Below are positions 15,827 through 24,031 of a stretch of 58,369 nucleotides of DNA, piece by piece. The notes beneath the pieces were generated by a model. That model searched no databases. It was given only the letters and a program-made list of their open reading frames with translations, and was not told where the DNA came from. Numbering within the stretch: the first letter of the stretch is position 1; every line of letters starts with the position of its first letter. The DNA is taken from positions 1 through 58,369 of the forward strand of contig JAZNKN010000064.1 in the NCBI GenBank assembly GCA_045578625.1, in the 5' to 3' direction. Both the position numbers and the translations under genes were made by a program. This DNA comes from RGIG3009 sp045578625 (GTDB lineage Bacteria > Bacillota > Clostridia > Oscillospirales > Acutalibacteraceae).

Positions 15827-17200
15827 ATGCAGTACCGTGATTTTTTCGAGTCGCTTGCCGGCCGCTGTGTGGCGGTATGCGGCATCGGTCATAACAACCT
15901 GTCGGTCATCTATCAGCTGCTGAAGCAGGGCGCGCAGGTCATCGCGTGTGACAAGCGCACGCGTGAACAGCTCGGTGCGACGGCGGAGGAGTTGGAAGCC
16001 GCCGGTGCGCGGCTGTGTCTGGGCGAGGACTACCTTGACCATCTGGCACCCGCGTCGCTGATCCTGCGCACGCCGGGTATGAAGCCGTATCTGCCGCCGT
16101 TTGTCGCGGCACGGGAGGCGGGCAAGATCGTCACCTCCGAAATGGAGCTGTTCTTTACGCTTTGTCCCGCGCCGATCTACGCGGTGACCGGCTCGGACGG
16201 TAAGACCACCACCACGACGGTGATCGCCGGTCTGTTGGCAAAGGCCGGTAAAACGGTGCATCTGGGCGGCAACATCGGCAATCCGATGCTGCCGGTGATC
16301 GATCAGGTGACTGCTGACGATACGGCGGTGGTGGAGCTGTCCAGTTTTCAGCTGACGATGATGCAGCAGAGTCCGCACGTGGCGGTAGTCACCAACGTGG
16401 CACCCAACCATCTGGATTGGCACACCGATATGCAGGAATACATTGACGCGAAGCGCAATCTGGTCGCGCATCAGCAGGTGGGTGACCGTGCGGTGCTCAA
16501 CGCGGATAACGAGCATACCGCCGCGTTTGCCGAGCATTGCAAAGGCGACGTGTGGTGGTTCTCGCGCCGCCATCCGGTGGAGCGCGGTGCGTACCTTGGT
16601 GAGAACGGCGTGCTGTATATCACCGACGGTGAGCAGACGGTGCCGGTGCTGCCGGCCTCCGAGATCCTCATCCGCGGCGTTCATAACATTGAGAATTATC
16701 TGGCGGCGTTTGCTGCGACCTACGGTGTCGTACCGGTGGAGGTCATGGCCGAGTATGCTCGTACCTTTGGTGGTGTGGCGCATCGGTGCGAGCTGGTGCG
16801 TGAGCGCGGCGGCGTTACGTGGTATAACGATTCCATCGGCAGCAGCCCCTCCCGCACCATCGCGGGTCTGGAGGCGTTTGACCGCAAGGTCATCCTCATC
16901 GCCGGTGGATATGATAAGCACATTCCTTACGATCCGCTCGGTCCTGTTGCGGCGAAAACCGTGAAGCACGCGGTACTGCTCGGTGCGACCGCTCCGGCGA
17001 TCGAGGCGGTGCTGAGGCGCGATACCGACGTACCGATCACGCGGGTCGGTTCGATGGCGGAGGCCGTGCAGGTGGCGGACGCGTTGGCAGGGGAAGGGGA
17101 TATCGTGTTCCTGTCGCCCGCCAGTGCGAGCTTTGATATGTACAAGAATTTTGAAGAACGCGGCGATCACTTCAAGCGTTTGGTGCAGGAGTTGTCATGA
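15827..17200 (+). CDS. murD: UDP-N-acetylmuramoyl-L-alanine--D-glutamate ligase
   Basis: Adds D-glutamate to UDP-MurNAc-L-Ala in peptidoglycan precursor synthesis (cytoplasm). The 457-residue protein has the Mur ligase ATP motif TGSDGKTTTTT at about 121-131, VVELSSFQL (central domain), NVAPNHLDWH and a C-terminal domain with YNDSIGSSPSRTIAGL and LSPASASFDMY, which are MurD hallmarks. The ATG at 15827 has GAGGAG upstream and lies 4 bp after the DUF368 gene. The stop overlaps the next start by 4 bp. No other mur gene of the dcw cluster is here, so murD has been displaced into this operon. Confidence 0.95.
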   Translation: MQYRDFFESLAGRCVAVCGIGHNNLSVIYQLLKQGAQVIACDKRTREQLGATAEELEAAGARLCLGEDYLDHLAPASLILRTPGMKPYLPPFVAAREAGKIVTSEMELFFTLCPAPIYAVTGSDGKTTTTTVIAGLLAKAGKTVHLGGNIGNPMLPVIDQVTADDTAVVELSSFQLTMMQQSPHVAVVTNVAPNHLDWHTDMQEYIDAKRNLVAHQQVGDRAVLNADNEHTAAFAEHCKGDVWWFSRRHPVERGAYLGENGVLYITDGEQTVPVLPASEILIRGVHNIENYLAAFAATYGVVPVEVMAEYARTFGGVAHRCELVRERGGVTWYNDSIGSSPSRTIAGLEAFDRKVILIAGGYDKHIPYDPLGPVAAKTVKHAVLLGATAPAIEAVLRRDTDVPITRVGSMAEAVQVADALAGEGDIVFLSPASASFDMYKNFEERGDHFKRLVQELS

Positions 17201-18225
17201 GTATGATGGAACTGCTGAAGGAACTGTGCGCAGCGCCCGGTGTCAACGGCACGGCGGATATCGGCCGATTGGTCGCGGATAAGCTGACGATGTATGTGCC
17301 GCAGGTGCAGACCGACCGTCTCGGCAATGTCTGGGGCGTTGTACCGGCTCAGGAGGAAAACGCGCCCACGCTGTTGCTTGAGGCACATTTGGACGAGATC
17401 GGCTTTATCGTGACCGGTATCACCGATTCCGGCTTTTTGCGCGTGTCCGCGTGCGGTGGTGTCGATGAGCGCACACTGGCGGCTGCGGAGGTCGTCGTGC
17501 TGTGCGAGCCGCCGGTGAGCGGTGTGTTTTGCTCCACACCGCCGCATCTGGCGGGAAGCGACAGCAAGCCGCTAAAGGTGGAGGAGCGCGGTATCGACGT
17601 GGGTATGACGGCGCAAGAGGCCAAGGCGCGTATTCCGGTGGGAACACGCGTGACGTTTGCGCCGCACTTTGATCGTCTGTTGGGCGATCGCTTGTGCGCC
17701 AAGGCGTTGGATGACCGTGCCGGCGTGGCGGCGGTGCTGCGCGCGTTGGAGCTGCTGCAGGGCAAAACGCTGCCCTGCCACGTGGCGGCGTTGTTTTGTG
17801 TGCAGGAGGAAGTGGGGATGCGCGGCGCATCTCCCGCGACGTTCGCCATCCGTCCGGATGCCGCGGTAGCGGTGGACGTCAGTTTTGCCAATACGCCGGA
17901 TGCCGACCGCACGCAGTGCGGCGTGTTGGGCGACGGTGCGATGCTGGGTGTGTCGCCGATCTTGGATGAGCGGCTGACCGCGTGCTTGCAGCGGCTGGCG
18001 CAGGAGCAGGCGATCCCATTCCAATATGAGGCGATGGGCGGCTCGACCGGCACGGATGCGGATAAGATCAGTGTGACACGTGAGGGTGTACCGACGGCGC
18101 TGCTGTCGATCCCGTTGCGGTATATGCATACGCCGGTGGAGGTCGCTTCACTGGGCGATATCGAAGCAGTGGCGCAGCTGATGGCGGCGCTGGTGCTGAG
18201 TGGGGAGGTGCGTGCCGATGCGTAA
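17197..18225 (+). CDS. M42 family metallopeptidase (first copy)
   Basis: A 342-residue co-catalytic zinc aminopeptidase of the glutamyl-aminopeptidase/endoglucanase M42 family, expected to trim peptides in the cytoplasm. Metal and catalytic residues are visible: EAHLDEIGF (His, Asp), KALDDRAG (bridging Asp), VQEEVGMRG (catalytic Glu pair), AVDVSF (Asp) and RYMHTP (His). The start overlaps the murD stop (ATGA). It overlaps the second M42 gene by 8 bp, and the two proteins are clear paralogues (roughly a third identical by eye). They could form hetero-oligomers, as M42 enzymes assemble into dodecamers. Confidence 0.9.
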   Translation: MSMMELLKELCAAPGVNGTADIGRLVADKLTMYVPQVQTDRLGNVWGVVPAQEENAPTLLLEAHLDEIGFIVTGITDSGFLRVSACGGVDERTLAAAEVVVLCEPPVSGVFCSTPPHLAGSDSKPLKVEERGIDVGMTAQEAKARIPVGTRVTFAPHFDRLLGDRLCAKALDDRAGVAAVLRALELLQGKTLPCHVAALFCVQEEVGMRGASPATFAIRPDAAVAVDVSFANTPDADRTQCGVLGDGAMLGVSPILDERLTACLQRLAQEQAIPFQYEAMGGSTGTDADKISVTREGVPTALLSIPLRYMHTPVEVASLGDIEAVAQLMAALVLSGEVRADA

Positions 18226-19252
18226 CACGGTAGAGGAGCTGTGCGCGATCCCCGGTATTTCCGGACGTGAGAGCGCGGTATGTGCCTATTTGAAGGAACA
18301 ACTGAGCGGCGCACCCGCGGTGCGCGAAATGCGTGTGGACCGTCTGGGCAACCTGATCGTGGAGCTGCGCGGTAAACAGCGAGCGCCGCATCGGGTAATG
18401 CTGGCTGCTCATATGGATGAGGTCGGCGGGATCGTCACCGGTATCACCGACGACGGCTATCTGCGCTTTGCCACGGTCGGGGGCATTGCTCCCGAGGTGC
18501 TGTTTGCGCGGCGTGTGTCGGTGAACGGACACGTCGGCGTGATCGGCGGCAAGGCGACTCATCAGTGCAAGGGTGAGGAAAAGACAAAGGTTCCCGCCAC
18601 CGAGACAATGCGCATCGACATCGGTGCCGCGTCCCGCGAAGAAGCGGAAACGGTGGTGCGTATCGGTGACGCGGTGACGTTTATGGCTGACAGCGTCTCG
18701 CTTGCGGGCGAGCGGTTCTTGGCCAAGGCGTTGGATGACCGCGCGGGTTGTGCAATGCTGCTGAAGCTGGCGCAGACACAGCCGGAATACGATGTGACAC
18801 TTGCTTTCACCGTGCAGGAGGAGGTCGGCTCACGCGGCGCGCTGTGTGCGGCGTTTGCGGTGCAGCCGGAGATCGGCGTGGCGGTGGACGCTACCACGGC
18901 GGCGGATATTATGGACGCCCCCGCAGAGAAGCGCGTGTGCCGTGTCGGCGGCGGTCCGGTGGTATCGTTTATGGACCGACTCACCGTGTACGACAAGGCG
19001 CTGTTTGATGAGATCTTCCGTTTGGCTGCGGAAAACGGTATTGCTGCGCAGCCGAAAACGTTTATTTCGGGCGGCAACGATTCCCGCTCGTTGCAGGCAG
19101 CGGGTGAGGGCGCTCGCGTGGCGGCTGTGTCGCTGCCGTGTCGCTACATTCATTCGCCGCTGTGCGGTCTGGACGAGGAGGATCTTCGGCAGACCTATCG
19201 TCTGCTGGAAGTGATGATGAACACGCTGCCCGCGTGGGACGGTGCGGTATGA
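18218..19252 (+). CDS. M42 family metallopeptidase (second copy)
   Basis: A 344-residue paralogue of the preceding gene. It has the full M42 site: AAHMDEVGG, KALDDRAG, VQEEVGSRG, AVDATTAADI and RYIHSP. The segment after the last Asp (DIMDAPAEKRVCRVGGGPVV) is closer to standard M42 aminopeptidases than in the first copy. The ATG at 18218 lies within the end of the upstream gene and has GGGGAGG at good distance. The stop overlaps the GNAT start (ATGA). Confidence 0.9.
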   Translation: MRNTVEELCAIPGISGRESAVCAYLKEQLSGAPAVREMRVDRLGNLIVELRGKQRAPHRVMLAAHMDEVGGIVTGITDDGYLRFATVGGIAPEVLFARRVSVNGHVGVIGGKATHQCKGEEKTKVPATETMRIDIGAASREEAETVVRIGDAVTFMADSVSLAGERFLAKALDDRAGCAMLLKLAQTQPEYDVTLAFTVQEEVGSRGALCAAFAVQPEIGVAVDATTAADIMDAPAEKRVCRVGGGPVVSFMDRLTVYDKALFDEIFRLAAENGIAAQPKTFISGGNDSRSLQAAGEGARVAAVSLPCRYIHSPLCGLDEEDLRQTYRLLEVMMNTLPAWDGAV

Positions 19253-19971
19253 TCCGGTTGACGGAGCAGCTGCCGGTGCTGTCCGGTGAGGCACTACCGC
19301 TGTGCCGCATCCGTGCGCTGTGGGAGTGCTACGGTGCGGTGCCGTTTCTCCGCTTTTACGTGGGGGATGACGGCAGTGCCGCCGCCGTGCTGGACGGACA
19401 AGCCATCGTGTATGCGGTGCCGTCCGAGCGGGAGGAACTGGCGCTGTTTGTGAGTATGCAGCCGGATATTACCTCGCTGCTTGCGGACGAGGAGACCGCC
19501 GAGGCGGTCGCGGCGCAGTGGGACAGTACCGTGCAGGTCTTTCCTGTGATGCGGTGCGAAGCGCCGCAGGCGGCGGAGCCGCTTAGATCGGCAGCCCCGC
19601 GGGAGCTGTATGCGTTTTTAGAGCCGGTGTTTCCCGGTTTGCCGCCGTTTGAAGGGTGGTATATGGACGTATGCTACCGTGAGCGTCACGGTTTCTGCCG
19701 CAACGTTGCGGTGCGTGACGGTGAGTGCATCGTTTCGTCCGCAATGACCACCGCCGAATGGAACGGCGGCGCACTCATCGGGGGTGTGGCGACCGCACCC
19801 ACACACCGTCGGCGCGGTCTGGCGGGTCGGTGTGTCGGCACGTTGACGGCGGCATTACAAGGTGAAGGTCGGCTGGTGTATATCTGCCCGAAAAACGAAG
19901 GAGCGCAGCGGCTGTATACGGCACTGGGATTTGCCGTGTGCGGCAGTGTGGCGCTGACAGAAAGGACATAA
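19249..19971 (+). CDS. GNAT family N-acetyltransferase
   Basis: A 240-residue protein with a recognisable GNAT core only in the C-terminal part: GGVATAPTHRRRGLAGRCVG (acetyl-CoA loop, about 178-197) and a final LYTALGF. The first 130 residues are an unrecognised alpha/beta region. It resembles two-part GNAT proteins of Clostridia annotated only by superfamily. The start at 19249 overlaps the previous stop by 4 bp. The substrate is unknown. Confidence 0.8.
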   Translation: MIRLTEQLPVLSGEALPLCRIRALWECYGAVPFLRFYVGDDGSAAAVLDGQAIVYAVPSEREELALFVSMQPDITSLLADEETAEAVAAQWDSTVQVFPVMRCEAPQAAEPLRSAAPRELYAFLEPVFPGLPPFEGWYMDVCYRERHGFCRNVAVRDGECIVSSAMTTAEWNGGALIGGVATAPTHRRRGLAGRCVGTLTAALQGEGRLVYICPKNEGAQRLYTALGFAVCGSVALTERT

Positions 19972-19977
19972 AACACG

Positions 19978-21264
19978 ATGCAATCCTCTTTCTTTGATAT
20001 CGATCCGCGGTTGAACGCGTTGGCGGATGAGGTGCACACGCAGATCGCGTCCGTCTTTGCCCGCATCGATGAGATCGCGGACTACAATCAGCAAAAGGTG
20101 CTGGCAGCGTTTATCAACCACCGCGTCAGCGAGGCGCATTTTGTTCCTACCACCGGCTACGGCTACGGTGATCGCGGCCGTGAGGTGCTGGAAGAGGTGT
20201 TTGCCGAGGTGCTGGGGGCGGAGGATGCCTTGGTGCGGCACAGCATTCTTTGCGGCACACACGCCATTACCGTGGCGCTGTTCGGCGTGCTGCGTCCGGG
20301 CGACGTGCTGTTGGCGGCGACCGGTGCGCCGTACGATACGCTGCTTGGCGTGATCGGTGCGGACAAGCCGAGCGACGGTTCTTTGGCGGAGTACGGTGTC
20401 GGCTACCGCGAGGTACCGCTGCAGGAGGACGGATCTCCGGATATCCCCGGTATCTGCGAGGCACTGCGCGCCGAACCCGCGATCAAGGTGGTGCATATTC
20501 AGCGTTCACGCGGCTACAATCTGCGTCCGTCGCTGACGGTTAAGCGCATCGGAGAAGTCATTGCCGCGGTGAAGAGCGTGCGTCCTGATACCATCGTGTT
20601 TGTGGATAACTGCTACGGCGAGTTTGCCGAGCGCGAGGAGCCGACGGCGGTGGGGGCCGATCTGATGGCAGGCTCTCTGATCAAAAACCCCGGCGGCGGT
20701 ATTGCAGAAAACGGCGGTTACATCTGCGGTCGCCGCGATCTGGTGGAAAAGTGTGCGTACCGTCTGACAACGCCGGGTCTCGGCAAGGAGGTTGGTGCTT
20801 CGCTCGGTCACAACCGTACGATGTTTATGGGTTTGTTCCAAGCGCCGCACGTGGTGGGCGAGGCGATGAAGACCGCGGTGTTCGCCGCGGCGCTGTTCGA
20901 GCGGTTCGACTATCACTGCACGCCGTCCTCGACCGAGGAGCGTGCGGACATTATTCAAGCGATCCAAATGCGTGAGGCGAAGCCGCTGATCGCGTTTTGT
21001 CAGGGTATCCAGAGCGGTGCACCGGTGGATGCATTCGTTACACCCGAGCCGTGGGATATGCCGGGCTACGATAATCAAGTCATTATGGCGGCAGGCGCGT
21101 TCACGATGGGCTCGTCCATCGAGCTGTCTGCCGATGCCCCGCTGCGTGAGCCGTTTGCCGTGTATATGCAGGGAGGACTGAATTTCTCCTCCGGTCGCAT
21201 CGGTATTTTGCTCGCGGCGCAAAAGATGCTGGACACCGGTGTGCTGCCGGACTTTCCAGGCTAA
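19978..21264 (+). CDS. Methionine gamma-lyase family protein (aluminium-resistance/YnbB type)
   Basis: A 428-residue PLP-dependent fold-type I protein of the family called aluminium-resistance protein or YnbB. Visible motifs are GYGYGDRGRE near residue 60, HSILCGTHAI (cofactor region), VFVDNCYGEF (Asp that binds the pyridine N) and GSLIKNPGGGIA (Schiff-base Lys). The reaction is not established; a C-S lyase-like activity is inferred from fold. In Bacillus the gene lies near glnR/glnA; here it is fifth in the popT-murD operon. The ATG is 6 bp after the GNAT stop. Confidence 0.88.
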   Translation: MQSSFFDIDPRLNALADEVHTQIASVFARIDEIADYNQQKVLAAFINHRVSEAHFVPTTGYGYGDRGREVLEEVFAEVLGAEDALVRHSILCGTHAITVALFGVLRPGDVLLAATGAPYDTLLGVIGADKPSDGSLAEYGVGYREVPLQEDGSPDIPGICEALRAEPAIKVVHIQRSRGYNLRPSLTVKRIGEVIAAVKSVRPDTIVFVDNCYGEFAEREEPTAVGADLMAGSLIKNPGGGIAENGGYICGRRDLVEKCAYRLTTPGLGKEVGASLGHNRTMFMGLFQAPHVVGEAMKTAVFAAALFERFDYHCTPSSTEERADIIQAIQMREAKPLIAFCQGIQSGAPVDAFVTPEPWDMPGYDNQVIMAAGAFTMGSSIELSADAPLREPFAVYMQGGLNFSSGRIGILLAAQKMLDTGVLPDFPG

Positions 21265-21279
21265 GAGGGAGCAACGACG

Positions 21280-22089
21280 ATGGTAACGCGGGATATTATC
21301 GAATCGTGGTACAAGGCGTTGGATTTTCCCAAACAGTATGACGCGGAATTCTACGAGGCGCTGAACACCGTGACCGTACCGGACACGACGTCGATCGATA
21401 CGTACGATCCGGAGGAGCAGGACGGCAAGCGCAATTTCCTGTCGTTTCTGTATTTCTGCGAGGCGCTCAAGGCGGAGTATGAAAAGCGCGGTATAAGCAA
21501 GGAAATACTGATGGACACGCTGCAGGATATCTGCCGCTGGACGGACGTGTGGAGCGACCTGAAGGGCGGATTGTATCTGGGCGAACTTCCTTGGCTGAAT
21601 TTTCATATGAAATTCAAGCTGTTCCACCTTGGGGTGTTGCAGTTTGCGATGGGGCAGGCGCACTACGATATTCCGGAAAAGGAGATCGCCAAGGGCGACA
21701 ACGTGATCGAGGTGCATATTCCGGCAAAAACGAATTTTTCCAAAGAGGAATGTGACAAATCGTTCGCCATGGCAAAAGCCTTTTTCGCCACGTATTTTCC
21801 GGAGTATGAGTATCGGTATTTCACCTGCCATTCGTGGCTGCTGGATCGCACGCTGAAGGAGATCTTGAAGCCCGAAAGCAAGATCATCGGCTTCCAGGAT
21901 CGCTTTGACGTTGTGAAAGACGAGCCGTCGGATGTTGTTTTGAAATTTATCTTCAAATGGGATACCACGCGCGAGTCGTTGGCATCGATGGAAGCGACCA
22001 CCAGTCTGACCCGCAAGGTGAAGGATCGCGTGATGAACGGCGGCACGTTTTATGTGTCGCTCGGCGTGATCGACAAGGAAACGGTATAA
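21280..22089 (+). CDS. Acyltransferase domain-containing protein (two-part GNAT fold)
   Basis: A 269-residue protein of a family in human-gut Clostridia with an N-terminal helical NAT_N-like part (about 1-125, containing ICRWTDVWSDLKGGLYLGEL) and a C-terminal GNAT_C-like part (EVHIPAKTNFSKEECDKSF, YFTCHSWLL). The fold suggests acyl-CoA-dependent transfer, but no classical acetyl-CoA loop is obvious and the substrate is unknown. GAGGGAG precedes the ATG. It closes the operon before a strong terminator. Confidence 0.7.
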   Translation: MVTRDIIESWYKALDFPKQYDAEFYEALNTVTVPDTTSIDTYDPEEQDGKRNFLSFLYFCEALKAEYEKRGISKEILMDTLQDICRWTDVWSDLKGGLYLGELPWLNFHMKFKLFHLGVLQFAMGQAHYDIPEKEIAKGDNVIEVHIPAKTNFSKEECDKSFAMAKAFFATYFPEYEYRYFTCHSWLLDRTLKEILKPESKIIGFQDRFDVVKDEPSDVVLKFIFKWDTTRESLASMEATTSLTRKVKDRVMNGGTFYVSLGVIDKETV

Positions 22090-22090
22090 A

Positions 22091-22118
22091 AAACAGCGTT
22101 GGGCTCCCAACGCTGTTT
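22091..22118. terminator. Bidirectional terminator between the popT-murD operon and spoIIID
   Basis: A 13-bp stem AAACAGCGTTGGG/CCCAACGCTGTTT with T tracts on both strands. Confidence 0.9.
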
Positions 22119-22122
22119 TTGT

Positions 22123-22371
22123 TTATTCGCTGCGATACTTTTGCCGTGTGGCGATGCCGCCGCGGATGTGGCGCTGTGCCTTGTTGATATCCAGAATCTG
22201 CCGCACCTCGCTGTACAGCTGCGGGTTGACCGTCTGCAGGCGGTCGGAAACGTCCTTGTGTACGGTGGATTTGGATATGTGAAACTTTTTGGCGGCGGCG
22301 CGCACGGTGGCTTTGTTTTCCCGTATGTATTCTCCCAGTTCAATGGCGCGTTCTTCAACGGCTCCCTTCAT
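22123..22371 (-). CDS. spoIIID: Stage III sporulation transcriptional regulator SpoIIID
   Basis: A mother-cell DNA-binding regulator that tunes the sigma-E regulon and helps switch on sigK. The 82-residue protein matches family length. The helix-turn-helix reads ATVRAAAKKFHISKSTVHKD, followed by the conserved RLQTVNPQL and NKAQRHIRGGIATRQKY basic tail that contacts DNA. The ATG at 22371 is chosen over a GTG 9 bp upstream because it aligns with SpoIIID of other species and is spaced correctly from GGGGTG. A sigma-E-type promoter lies just upstream. Confidence 0.96.
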   Translation of the reverse strand: MKGAVEERAIELGEYIRENKATVRAAAKKFHISKSTVHKDVSDRLQTVNPQLYSEVRQILDINKAQRHIRGGIATRQKYRSE

Positions 22372-22400
22372 TACGATCACCCCATATCAGTGTTCTGTAC

Positions 22401-22429
22401 ACTATATGGGACGACAGAGGAGAATATGC
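22401..22429 (-). promoter_or_regulatory. Sigma-E-type promoter of spoIIID
   Basis: On the minus strand GCATATT (22423-22429) and CATATAGT (22401-22408) are 14 bp apart. This fits the sigma-E consensus KMATATT-N14/15-CATACANT with one mismatch. spoIIID is sigma-E-dependent in other spore formers. Confidence 0.65.
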
Positions 22430-22431
22430 AA

Positions 22432-22465
22432 CAAGCGTGCGAAGTCGTTTGACTTCGCACGCTTG
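22432..22465 (-). terminator. Hairpin downstream of the ROK gene
   Basis: A perfect 15-bp stem (22432-22446 with 22451-22465) with a 4-nt loop. The T tract on the minus strand is weak (CTTGTTGC), and the hairpin abuts the spoIIID -35 element. Confidence 0.65.
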
Positions 22466-22480
22466 CTTTGTTTTGAGTTA

Positions 22481-23866
22481 TCAGCCGATCTTCGGCAGGG
22501 ACGCAGCAGCCACGGACTGACCGACGCGGCGGATCTTTTCATCCGGCAGGTGCAGCTCCATGGCGGCGCATTCCGGATACTCCTCCTGCAGCACGCGGTT
22601 GGCTTCAGCGATGATGAGATCGCCTCCCTCACCGGACATCACGCGACCGAGCAGCAGCACGTCGCCGATGTTGTAGTACATGGCGTAGTAGGCGAGGGTG
22701 TGGCCCAGATAGGTACCGATCGAGCGGTAGATGTTGCGCACGTTCTCGCCGCCCTTGTTCATCTCCAACTGAACGACCTTCAGCTTTTCGGCCGGAGAGA
22801 GGGTCTCATCCAGCTCGATGCCGGCGCGGGGTGCCAGCTTGATGACGCTGTCCTGCGAGAAGTACTTGACGCCGCAGCCCTTGTCGCCGGACCACTCGTC
22901 CACCATCGCATCCTCCTGCAGATCCACAGGAGCAAAGGCCAGTTCGTTGAGCCAACCGGTGATGTTGCCGTCGCCGTCAACGTAGCCGACCGCCTCGGAG
23001 GTGCCCATGGCGATACCGAGGATGTTGTTCTTGTTCAGGCTCATCGCACCCGCCAGCGCGGTCACGTCGCCGTCGTTCGCGACTTCGATCGGCACGTCAC
23101 CGATTTCGGCAGCGGCACGCAGGTAGATATCCTTGACTTCCTTTTCGTAGCGATCCTCCGGCACTTTGATGAACAGCGACGCGACCATCGCGCGGTTGTC
23201 CACGTATACGCCGGCGGAGGAGATGCCGATGGCATCCACGCGGGGCATCTTGGACGCCGCAGAGCGGAACGCCTCAACGATGCCTTGATAGTGATAGTTG
23301 GGATCCTCGTTGGTCTTGGGGAACCACACGACCTCCTCGGAATATACGGAAACACCGTCGATCACCGCGGAGACCTTGCGGTCGCTTCCGCCGGCGTCAA
23401 AGCCGATGCGGCAGCCGTCCAGATTGCGGCCGACCGACTGCGCGGTGGATTTCTCCGCCGGAACTTCGGTCAGGGGCAGGGAGATGACCTCAAACGGATG
23501 CTCGTACACGCGCGCCATAAAGGTGCTGTCGAACTCACGCGAGCCGCCCTTGCTGTACGCGGTAGCGATGGTCTGCGCGATGGTCTCGTCGCCGCAGATC
23601 ATGACTTTGTAGCCGCCGTAGGCCCACAGCAGCATCTTAACGGTGCGGTCAACATACAGCGCGTCCACCTTCTGCATCTCGGGCGTACCGTGGATGCGGA
23701 AGCGGCGAACCGCCGTTTGACCCTGGTTGCGCTCGACAGCGACAGCGATCTCCTTGCCGTTTGCCGCCGATTTCTCATAATCGCGGCAGAAAGCGGCCAT
23801 CGGGATGAAGCCGGGATCCAGTGCGGGCAAATTTTTTACGGAAACTTCCAGTCCATGTACGTTCAT
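22481..23866 (-). CDS. ROK family protein with an extra N-terminal domain
   Basis: A 461-residue protein. Residues 152-461 are an ASKHA/ROK fold: phosphate motif GFDAGGSDRKVSAV (154-167), DAIGISSAGVYVDN, the catalytic VANDGDVTAL and the adenosine-side GIAMGTSEAVGYV. The classical ROK zinc motif CxCGxxGCxE is not visible; only a GDKGCGVKYFS stretch stands near its place. Residues 1-150 are an unrecognised alpha/beta domain (MLLWAYGGYKVMICGDETIA) and not a helix-turn-helix, so a sugar kinase-like enzyme or sensor is more likely than a NagC-type repressor. The ATG at 23866 has GGAAAGGGTG upstream. It is a single-gene unit. Confidence 0.8.
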   Translation of the reverse strand: MNVHGLEVSVKNLPALDPGFIPMAAFCRDYEKSAANGKEIAVAVERNQGQTAVRRFRIHGTPEMQKVDALYVDRTVKMLLWAYGGYKVMICGDETIAQTIATAYSKGGSREFDSTFMARVYEHPFEVISLPLTEVPAEKSTAQSVGRNLDGCRIGFDAGGSDRKVSAVIDGVSVYSEEVVWFPKTNEDPNYHYQGIVEAFRSAASKMPRVDAIGISSAGVYVDNRAMVASLFIKVPEDRYEKEVKDIYLRAAAEIGDVPIEVANDGDVTALAGAMSLNKNNILGIAMGTSEAVGYVDGDGNITGWLNELAFAPVDLQEDAMVDEWSGDKGCGVKYFSQDSVIKLAPRAGIELDETLSPAEKLKVVQLEMNKGGENVRNIYRSIGTYLGHTLAYYAMYYNIGDVLLLGRVMSGEGGDLIIAEANRVLQEEYPECAAMELHLPDEKIRRVGQSVAAASLPKIG

Positions 23867-23903
23867 TCTACAAAAGACACCCTTTCCTGTATGGTATAGT
23901 TTA

Positions 23904-23931
23904 ACTATAACAATTTCGTCCTGCAAAACAA
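23904..23931 (-). promoter_or_regulatory. Possible promoter of the ROK gene
   Basis: Minus-strand TTGTTT (23926-23931), 16 bp, TATAGT (23904-23909). Confidence 0.45.
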
Positions 23932-24031
23932 AGACATTTTTGGGTATAAAATTTTCAGTTTCCGGTATTTTTTATCATTGCGAAAGTGCGCAGGGCATAT
24001 AGATGTGTCAGGAAAACCATAGTCGAAAGGA

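Noticed and set aside
20506..22110. Open frame of 534 codons antisense to the lyase-like and acyltransferase genes
   Set aside because: Same reason: shadow frame over two confident genes.
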